Origin: an uncultured Cellvibrio sp.
Lineage (GTDB): Bacteria; Pseudomonadota; Gammaproteobacteria; Pseudomonadales; Cellvibrionaceae
Length of the DNA stretch: 6,673 nt
NCBI GenBank assembly: GCA_946482345.1
Contig: CAMLRJ010000196.1
Span: forward strand, 1 to 6,673
Reading direction: 5' to 3'
The notes below the pieces were generated by a model, which saw only the letters and a list, made by a program, of their open reading frames with translations, was not told the DNA's origin and searched no databases. Shown one piece after another: positions 1-5,800 of this stretch. Each line of letters begins with the position of its first letter. Within the stretch, counting starts at the first letter, position 1. Made by a program: the position numbers and the translations under genes.

Positions 1-563
1 TTCTGAAGAGTGGTGCGCGTGCGTTAGACTCAAAATGTAAAATTGAAACTGCACCTGGCCAACATGGTCAGCGTCGTGGACGGTTATCTGACTACGGTGT
101 GCAGTTGCGTGAAAAACAAAAAGTGCGTCGTATTTACGGCATTCTTGAGAAGCAATTCCGCGGTTACTACAAAGAAGCTGCTCGCCGCAAAGGTGCGAGT
201 GGTGAGAACCTGTTGAAACTGTTGGAGTGCCGTCTGGATAACGTGGTTTACCGTATGGGCTTTGGTGCCACTCGCGCCGAGTCGCGTCAGCTGGTATCGC
301 ACAAGGCGATCAGTGTTAACGGTAAGACAGTTAATATTCCGTCATTTCAGGTAGCTGCTGGTGATGTGGTAGCTGTGCGTGAAAAAGCCAAGAGCCAATT
401 GCGCATTCAAAGTGCACTGAATCTGGCTGGCCAGCGTAGTAATGTTGAGTGGTTGGATGTGAACAGCGATAAAAAGGAAGGCGTGTTCAAGCGTGTTCCG
501 GATCGCAGCGACTTATCCGCTGACATCAACGAAAACCTCATCGTAGAACTTTACTCCAAGTAA
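1..563 (+). CDS. rpsD: 30S ribosomal protein S4, 5'-truncated by window edge
   Basis: S4 binds 16S rRNA early in 30S assembly. In enterobacteria it also represses translation of the alpha operon from a site upstream of rpsM, which is outside this window. The frame is open from base 3 (first full codon CTG) to the TAA at 561-563, giving 186 residues. Aligned to E. coli S4 (206 aa) the first complete residue corresponds to Leu21, so about 20 N-terminal residues are missing and the full length would be exactly 206. Family blocks are plain: [51 protein letters not shown], then the S4 RNA-binding fold ([19 protein letters not shown]) and the C-terminal [20 protein letters not shown]. The ATG at 99 is an internal codon that follows conserved S4 sequence, not a start. 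rpoA follows after a 26-base gap, as in the alpha operon. Confidence 0.98.
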   Translation, partial: LKSGARALDSKCKIETAPGQHGQRRGRLSDYGVQLREKQKVRRIYGILEKQFRGYYKEAARRKGASGENLLKLLECRLDNVVYRMGFGATRAESRQLVSHKAISVNGKTVNIPSFQVAAGDVVAVREKAKSQLRIQSALNLAGQRSNVEWLDVNSDKKEGVFKRVPDRSDLSADINENLIVELYSK

Positions 564-579
564 GGTAAATCTAACTAAA

Positions 580-584
580 AGGTG
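580..584 (+). promoter_or_regulatory. Shine-Dalgarno sequence that fixes the rpoA start
   Basis: AGGTG at 580-584 is complementary to the 16S anti-SD (CACCU) and lies 5 bases before the ATG at 590. An in-frame GTG at 584 would give two extra residues (Met-Ala), but it overlaps this SD, so it cannot be served by it. Starting at 590 also gives Met-Gln-Thr at the position of E. coli Met-Gln-Gly. Confidence 0.8.
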
Positions 585-589
585 TGGCT

Positions 590-1576
590 ATGCAGACTGC
601 AGTAAACGAATTTTTGACTCCTCGTCATATCGATGTTACCGAAACTGGTTTAACGCGTGCTCGCGTTGTATTGGAGCCTTTGGAGCGTGGATTTGGGCAT
701 ACACTTGGTAATGCATTGCGTCGGATTTTATTGTCATCAATGGCTGGTTGCGCCATTGTTGAGGTAGAAATTGACGGTGTGTTGCACGAGTACAGTGCTA
801 TCGAAGGTGTTCGTGAAGACGTAATCGAGATTCTTCTCAACCTCAAAGGCGTTGCTGTTGTTATGCACGGTAAAGACAACGCTATATTGACCTTGAGCAA
901 GAAAGGCCCCGGTGTTGTTACTGCGGGTGATATTCAGGTTGATCATGATATCGAGATCAAAAATCCTGATCACGTGATTGCTACTATTACCGGTAATACC
1001 GAATTGAAGATGCGTTTAACCATTGCCCGTGGTCGTGGTTATCAGCCCGCTGATAGTCGTCGTCGTGATGATGATGAAAGTCGTGCTATTGGTCGCTTGC
1101 AGTTGGATGCCTCTTTCAGCCCGGTAAAACGTCTGGCTTACTCTGTAGAAAGTGCACGTGTTGAACAACGTACAGACTTGGATAAGCTAGTGTTGGAATT
1201 GGAAACCAACGGCACCATTGATCCTGAAGAGGCTATTCGTCGAGCTGCTACTATCCTGCAACAACAGCTTGCAGTATTTGTGGATTTGGAAGGCGAAAAA
1301 CAATCTGCTCCGGAGCAGAAAGAAGAGACAATCGATCCAATTCTGTTGCGTCCAGTAGACGATTTGGAATTGACGGTTCGTTCTGCCAACTGTTTGAAAG
1401 CGGAAAACATTTACTACATTGGTGATTTGATTCAGCGCACAGAAGTTGAATTGTTGAAAACGCCAAATCTTGGTAAAAAATCATTAACCGAAATTAAAGA
1501 TGTTCTGGCTTCACGCGGATTATCTCTCGGTATGCGTTTGGAAAACTGGCCACCTGCCAGCCTGAAGAACGACTAA
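590..1576 (+). CDS. rpoA: DNA-directed RNA polymerase subunit alpha
   Basis: The alpha subunit dimerises to nucleate RNA polymerase assembly, and its C-terminal domain binds UP elements and activators. The product is 328 aa against 329 in E. coli. The N-terminal domain carries the assembly motif [18 protein letters not shown] (residues 28-45, with Arg45) and [20 protein letters not shown]. An acidic loop at residues 160-163 (DDDE) lies at the place of the E. coli 162-165 determinant that contacts CRP; it follows three arginines encoded by three consecutive CGT codons. A variable Glu/Gln-rich linker at about residues 234-250 leads into the C-terminal domain. That domain holds [16 protein letters not shown], with Arg264 equivalent to E. 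coli Arg265 (DNA contact), and the helix-hairpin-helix stretch [20 protein letters not shown]. The gene is co-directional with rpsD and probably cotranscribed. Unlike the usual arrangement, a strong terminator follows before rplQ. Confidence 0.98.
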   Translation: MQTAVNEFLTPRHIDVTETGLTRARVVLEPLERGFGHTLGNALRRILLSSMAGCAIVEVEIDGVLHEYSAIEGVREDVIEILLNLKGVAVVMHGKDNAILTLSKKGPGVVTAGDIQVDHDIEIKNPDHVIATITGNTELKMRLTIARGRGYQPADSRRRDDDESRAIGRLQLDASFSPVKRLAYSVESARVEQRTDLDKLVLELETNGTIDPEEAIRRAATILQQQLAVFVDLEGEKQSAPEQKEETIDPILLRPVDDLELTVRSANCLKAENIYYIGDLIQRTEVELLKTPNLGKKSLTEIKDVLASRGLSLGMRLENWPPASLKND

Positions 1577-1583
1577 ACCAATC

Positions 1584-1623
1584 AAGGCCGTTTTTAATCG
1601 AAAGATTAAAAACGGCCTTTTTT
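1584..1623 (+). terminator. Strong intrinsic terminator between rpoA and rplQ
   Basis: A perfect 16-bp inverted repeat (1584-1599 with 1604-1619) closes a GAAA loop (1600-1603), a GNRA-type tetraloop on a C-G pair. The T-run at 1618-1623 partly belongs to the stem. It starts 8 bases after the rpoA stop. There is no A-tract upstream, so it should act only in the + direction. Its position inside what is normally one operon is unusual. Confidence 0.9.
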
Positions 1624-1630
1624 ATTAGTT

Positions 1631-1657
1631 CGCTCGTAACTCACTTCGGTGCGAGCG
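1631..1657 (+). other. Second hairpin with UUCG tetraloop, upstream of rplQ
   Basis: CGCTCG (1631-1636) pairs with CGAGCG (1652-1657). Inside it CAC (1642-1644) pairs with GTG (1649-1651) around a TTCG loop, forming the very stable C(UUCG)G tetraloop. Five bases on the 5' side (1637-1641) bulge out. No T-run follows, so this is not an intrinsic terminator. It could be an mRNA 5' stabiliser, a processing site or a binding site in the rplQ leader. The structure is visible in the sequence; the function is unknown. Confidence 0.55.
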
Positions 1658-1702
1658 GTTAACGAGATTGTGTAAACAATCCATATTTGAAGGTAATTTG
1701 AA

Positions 1703-2089
1703 ATGCGCCATCGTTTAACTGGTCGTCAACTCGGCCGTAATGCATCCCATCGTAAAGCCATGTTCCGCAATATGTCGGCTTCATTGGTTGAGCACGAATT
1801 AATTAAAACCACTTTACCAAAAGCAAAAGAATTGCGCCGCGTAATCGAGCCGCTGATCACTTTGGCTAAAGTAGATTCTGTTGCTAATCGTCGTTTAGCT
1901 TTTGCTCGTCTGCGCAGTAAAGAAGCTGTCGGTAAATTGTTTAGCCAGTTAGGTCAACGTTACCAAGCGCGTCCAGGTGGATATGTTCGCATTCTGAAAT
2001 GCGGCTTCCGTGCTGGCGATAAAGCGCCAATGGCTTATGTTGAATTGGTTGATCGTCCAGTAGATGCTGTTGCGGTTGATGCTGAATAA
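1703..2089 (+). CDS. rplQ: 50S ribosomal protein L17
   Basis: L17 is a structural protein of the large ribosomal subunit located near the tunnel exit. The product is 128 aa, against 127 in E. coli. It is recognised by [20 protein letters not shown] at the N-terminus, [40 protein letters not shown] and [20 protein letters not shown]. The C-terminal tail, [10 protein letters not shown], is variable in this family. The start is ATG 1703 with GAAGGT at 1689-1694 as ribosome binding site, 9 bases away at its last G. It is the last gene of the alpha operon by gene order, but 126 bases containing a terminator and a second hairpin separate it from rpoA. I see no convincing separate promoter, so expression may rely on read-through or on a weak promoter that I cannot identify by eye. 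Confidence 0.98.
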   Translation: MRHRLTGRQLGRNASHRKAMFRNMSASLVEHELIKTTLPKAKELRRVIEPLITLAKVDSVANRRLAFARLRSKEAVGKLFSQLGQRYQARPGGYVRILKCGFRAGDKAPMAYVELVDRPVDAVAVDAE

Positions 2090-2107
2090 GCTCACTGATT
2101 GAAATTC

Positions 2108-2143
2108 AAAAAACGCCAAACCAAAAGTTTGGCGTTTTTTTTT
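2108..2143 (+). terminator. Intrinsic terminator after rplQ
   Basis: The GC-rich core CGCCAAAC (2114-2121) pairs with GTTTGGCG (2127-2134) around a CAAAA loop. Six A's (2108-2113) pair with T's (2135-2140) to extend the stem to 14 bp, and the T-run totals nine (2135-2143). The A-tract on the other side means it could also act on the minus strand. It marks the end of the ribosomal operon and separates it from the accessory genes. Confidence 0.92.
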
Positions 2144-2179
2144 GAGATTTTTTAAGGGCTAATTTGATCGGGGGATTAC

Positions 2180-2668
2180 ATGATAATTCGAGATTTTGGT
2201 GATGCCGATATACATTCAATTGTCCAAATTTACAATCACTATATAAAAAACACGACGATTACTTTTGAAGAAGTGGAAATTAATCCGACAGAAATGTTGG
2301 TGCGAATTAAAAATATTAAGACTCTTTTTCCCTTTCTGGTATGTGAAGACGCAGGCACTATTGTCGGCTATGCCTATGCAAGCAAATGGAAAGACCGATC
2401 TGCTTATCGATACACAGCAGAGGTGACTATTTATCTGGATCCGAATCATCTGGGCAAAAAAATCGGGCAACAACTTTATGCTGAATTATTGACACAATTG
2501 AATTTAAAAAACTTTCACATGTTGTTGGCGTGTATTGCTATTCCTAATGATGCCAGTGTTGGCTTGCATGAAAAATTTGGTTTTATTCAAACAGCTTATT
2601 TTAAAGAGGTGGGATTTAAATTTAATCGATGGTTGGATGTGGGTTATTGGTCAAAAGTGTTGAATTGA
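2180..2668 (+). CDS. GNAT N-acetyltransferase, phosphinothricin/methionine sulfoximine acetyltransferase-like
   Basis: The 162-aa length is usual for the PAT/Bar/MnaT (YncA) group of GNAT enzymes, which transfer acetyl from acetyl-CoA to the amino group of small amino acid-like compounds. Supporting residues are MIIRDFGDADIHSIVQIYNH at the N-terminus, the strand TAEVTIYL with Glu81, the acetyl-CoA loop HLGKKIGQQLY (about 90-100), NDASVGLHEKFGF (123-135, His130) and the end signature RWLDVGYWSK (150-159). Glu81 and His130 are 49 residues apart, as are the catalytic Glu and the conserved His I recall for Bar (88 and 137). The ATG at 2180 has GGGGGA (2170-2175) four bases upstream. GC is about 35% by hand count, clearly lower than rpoA (about 46% in sampled stretches), which hints at separate acquisition. 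The true substrate is unknown. It may protect against, or modify, the product of the downstream synthase, or it may be an unrelated detoxification gene. Confidence 0.87.
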   Translation: MIIRDFGDADIHSIVQIYNHYIKNTTITFEEVEINPTEMLVRIKNIKTLFPFLVCEDAGTIVGYAYASKWKDRSAYRYTAEVTIYLDPNHLGKKIGQQLYAELLTQLNLKNFHMLLACIAIPNDASVGLHEKFGFIQTAYFKEVGFKFNRWLDVGYWSKVLN

Positions 2669-2821
2669 TAATTGTGCATTAATGAACTTAACTGAATGAT
2701 AAATAAGGATTGATTAGCCTGTGTAAACCAATCCGACACTAAGAAAAACACTGTTAATAACTATTTATTTCGTGATCATAAGAGTGTATTTTTGCAGGGT
2801 TGTTTTTTGGTCAATTGTGTG

Positions 2822-2834
2822 GACAATCATTGTC
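2822..2834. promoter_or_regulatory. 13-base palindrome, candidate operator
   Basis: GACAATCATTGTC is a perfect 6+1+6 inverted repeat whose right end lies 48 bases before the synthase ATG. It overlaps a second inverted repeat, ATTGT (2814-2818) GTGG ACAAT (2823-2827), so the motif ATTGT/ACAAT occurs three times in 20 bases in alternating orientation. This is the kind of site bound by a dimeric repressor or activator. No regulator gene is in the window to pair it with, and chance cannot be excluded for a site this short. Confidence 0.35.
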
Positions 2835-2870
2835 GCTGTCACGATTTAAGTCTTTTCGTTTGTTGGCTTC

Positions 2871-2874
2871 AGGG
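2871..2874 (+). promoter_or_regulatory. Ribosome binding site of the megasynthase
   Basis: AGGG at 2871-2874 lies 8 bases before ATG 2883. An in-frame TAA at 2847-2849 with no other ATG, GTG or TTG between it and 2883 leaves this as the only possible start in the frame. Confidence 0.75.
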
Positions 2875-2882
2875 CTGGATTT

Positions 2883-5800
2883 ATGGATACGAATGTACAA
2901 TCAGCGCCCTCATTTCTGGATCTTTTTGATTTAACACTGAAAAAATATCCTAACCGACCAGCATTGGCAGGTGAGTTTTCAGAAAATTCAGAGGCATCCT
3001 CAGGGCATGTGACTTACGCCGAATTGGATCGGCATGCCTCGATTATTGTTGCGGCTTTGAGACAGCAAGGAATATTGGCTGGTGGGGTGGTTGCCATACA
3101 TACCAGCTCCCGTTTCCGTGCCATAGCATCGATGATTGCAGTGTTGCGTTCAGGCTGTGCTTATTTGCCGCTGGATCCCGTCTATCCCGCCGAGCGTTTA
3201 CATTTTATGGTTGCCAATGCCAATACCGGCATAGTGATTAGCGACAACGACGATTTTATTTCCCCATCTGCCAAACGATTGGATCTTCGTTTAATTAATT
3301 GGAATGAGCCGCCAGAGGCGGTTCAGTCTCCAGTCATAGATCCCGCCAGTGACGCCTACATTATTTATACTTCAGGTTCGACGGGACGACCCAAAGGTGT
3401 GCGCATGAATCACGGCACGCTGAATAATTTAATTCGTTGGCAGAATGCACATTATGCAGCTGATGAATGTTTTCGTACTTTGCAGTTTTCGTCTTTGAGT
3501 TTTGATGTGTCATTTCAGGAAATATTTGCAACCTTTGCACAAGGTGGATGTTTATTTCTGATTCACAATCAAACCAAACAGGATTTCCGCGCATTGCTGA
3601 CGTTTATTGATCAGCAAAAAATCGAGCGAATTTTTTTACCCTACATTGCATTGTTGCAACTATTGCAATGGGCAAATCGTTTGCAGTTGTATCCACAGTC
3701 ATTACGTGAAGTCATTACCGCAGGTGAACAGTTGGTGGTAAGTGATGATCTCAAAAAAGCATTTAAAGCAATTCCGCAAGCGCGTTTAAGTAATCAATAT
3801 GGGCCGTCAGAATCACACGTAGTGACGGAATATATTTTGGGTGCTGAAATCGATGCATGGGAAGCAATTCCTCCGATAGGCAAAGCCATAGATCAAGCTG
3901 ATATTTTGTTGCTGGATGAACAATTGCAGCCGGTTGCCGACGGTGAAGCTGGAGAATTGTTTATCGCAGGCCCAGTGTTAGCGAATGGCTATATTAATAA
4001 TCAGGATGAAACTGCAAAACGTTTTGTGAATTTGAATATTTCTGGCAAAACTATCTCGGCTTACCGAACCGGTGATATTGCATCGCGACGTGAAGACGGC
4101 AATATTATTTACAAAGGCCGAATCGATAGTCAGGTGAAAATCAGTGGCTATCGTGTTGAATTAAGTGAAGTCGAAGCCAAATTATTGGATACACATCTAC
4201 TGGATGAAGCGGCTGTTGCTGTTCGTGAATTGCGCGGTGATAAACACCTGGTTGCTTTTGTGGTTGCACAGCAGGATAAATTTTCGCTGGATCAACTAAA
4301 AGCGAAACTGGAAATTGATTTGCCGCATTATATGCAGCCAAGTGAGTATCATTTGTTGCCTGCACTATTAAAAACTCCAACAGGAAAAGTTGATCGTAAA
4401 ACCATGTTGGAGCAGTTGATTGCAAAAGAATCCGGTAGCCAACAATCGGTGCAAAAAAACTTGCCCGTCAATCAGCAAATACTTGCAATTATTCGTCGTG
4501 AAATTCGCCAGCCTTCAGCGCAACTTTCCGATAACTTGATTCAACAGGGAATGGATTCTCTTGCGGCCAATCGTATTGCTGCAGCACTTTATGATGAATT
4601 GAATTTATCAGTTCCTGCTTATGCCTTATTTCAGCATCGTAGTATTAAACGTTTTATCGATCATGCGACTCGCAGTACACAAACATCCGGCGCCACGCAA
4701 ACACATGAAAAATCGGTGGATGCAGAAGTGGCAATCATCGGTATGGCAGTGAATGTCCCCGGTGCGGATAGATTGGAGGATTTCTGGCAGAATTTAATTG
4801 ATGCGCGCGAATCAGTGCATTACTTCGAACCTAATAAAAATGACAGGGTAAATGCGCGAGGAATATTAAAAGATCCATTGGGCTTCGATGAACAGTTTTT
4901 TGAAATGACACCAGTCGAAGCGCGTTTTATCGATCCACAACAAAGGTTGTTGTTGGAGTTATCCTGGCAAGCTTTGGAAAATGCGGGTTATTCACCAAAA
5001 GATTTCCCTGGTCGTATAGGGATTTATTGTGGTACTGGAAATAATTCTTACTATTTAAATAATGTACTGAAAAATGCTGATCAGTTAGAAGACTTCGGTG
5101 CATTTCAAGCCATGATTGCCAATGAAAAAGATTATTGTGCAACACGTATTGCGTATAAATTAAATTTGGTCGGTCCGGCGATTTCTGTTCACAGCGCATG
5201 CTCAACATCTTTGGTTGCCGTGTGTCACGCTGTTGAAGCGATTCGTTCAGGGCAATGTGATATCGCAATTGCAGGTGGAGCATCGCTTACATTTCCACAG
5301 CAGCAGCCTTATGAATATCAGGAAGGCAGTATTTATTCTCGCGATGGCCATACGCGCACTTTTGATCGTGACAGTTCCGGAACAGTGTTTAGTGATGGCG
5401 CGGGCCTTGTTGTACTAAAGCGTTTGGATTTTGCGCAGCAAGATGGTGATGCCATTTACGCATCAGTGATGGGTGTTGCAATTAATAATGATGGCGCTGA
5501 CAAAGCCAGTTTTTCTGCCCCCAGTGTTGAAGGGCAAAAACATGTGATTATGGCTGCGCAACAAAATGCAGGCATTCAGCCGCACGAGTTGGGTTATGTT
5601 GAGGCGCATGGTACCGCAACACCAATTGGTGATCCGATTGAAGTGGCTGCATTAACGGCAGCATTTGGTGGTGTGAATGCGGCGCGACATACTTGCAAAT
5701 TAGGTTCGGTAAAAAGTAATTTTGGGCATTTAACTGCCGCTGCCGGTGTTGTGGGCATGATCAAATCGGCATTGGCAATCGATAATGATTTAATTCCTGC

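Larger units (their letters stand above)
2669..2882 (+). promoter_or_regulatory. Leader/promoter region of the megasynthase gene
   Basis: These 214 bases between the acetyltransferase and the synthase hold no credible gene. I see no good sigma-70 promoter and no T-tailed terminator for the acetyltransferase. There is a 6-bp stem (GGATTG 2707-2712 with CAATCC 2729-2734) with a 16-base loop, and a 13-base palindrome described separately. The spacing is large enough for the synthase to have its own promoter here, but none can be assigned by eye. Confidence 0.45.

Noticed and set aside
99..101. ATG at 99 as start of rpsD
   Set aside because: Conserved S4 residues are readable in the same frame back to base 3, so this is an internal position; in E. 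coli S4 the matching residue is part of GVQLREKQ.
84..302. Minus-strand open frame opposite rpsD
   Set aside because: Antisense shadow of conserved S4 coding sequence.
584..589. Upstream GTG start for rpoA giving two extra residues
   Set aside because: The GTG overlaps the Shine-Dalgarno sequence, and the ATG at 590 matches the E. coli N-terminus.
1659..1687. Possible rplQ promoter TTAACG, 17-base spacer, CATATT
   Set aside because: Each box matches only 4 of 6 and a start about 7 bases downstream would remove the rplQ ribosome binding site.
2142..2170. TTGAGA as -35 box for the acetyltransferase gene
   Set aside because: It matches 5 of 6 but no acceptable -10 box lies at 16-18 bases, and it overlaps the terminator T-run.
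2665..2693. Possible promoter TTGATA, 17-base spacer, TTAACT, after the acetyltransferase
   Set aside because: The -10 box matches only 3 of 6; in AT-rich spacer DNA this is expected by chance.
2707..2734. GGATTG/CAATCC stem as terminator of the acetyltransferase gene
   Set aside because: Only 6 bp with a 16-base loop and no T-run after it.
2772..2785. CRP/Vfr-like site around GTGATCATAAG
   Set aside because: Only one half-site resembles TGTGA and the matching TCACA half is absent.
4927..5283. Minus-strand open frame of 118 codons, and other reverse frames across 3361-6558
   Set aside because: They lie fully inside the synthase frame, resemble no protein family and are low-complexity shadows of A-PCP-KS-AT coding sequence.
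5215..5418. Plus-strand open frame of 67 codons in another frame
   Set aside because: It lies inside the conserved ketosynthase region, which is read in a different frame.
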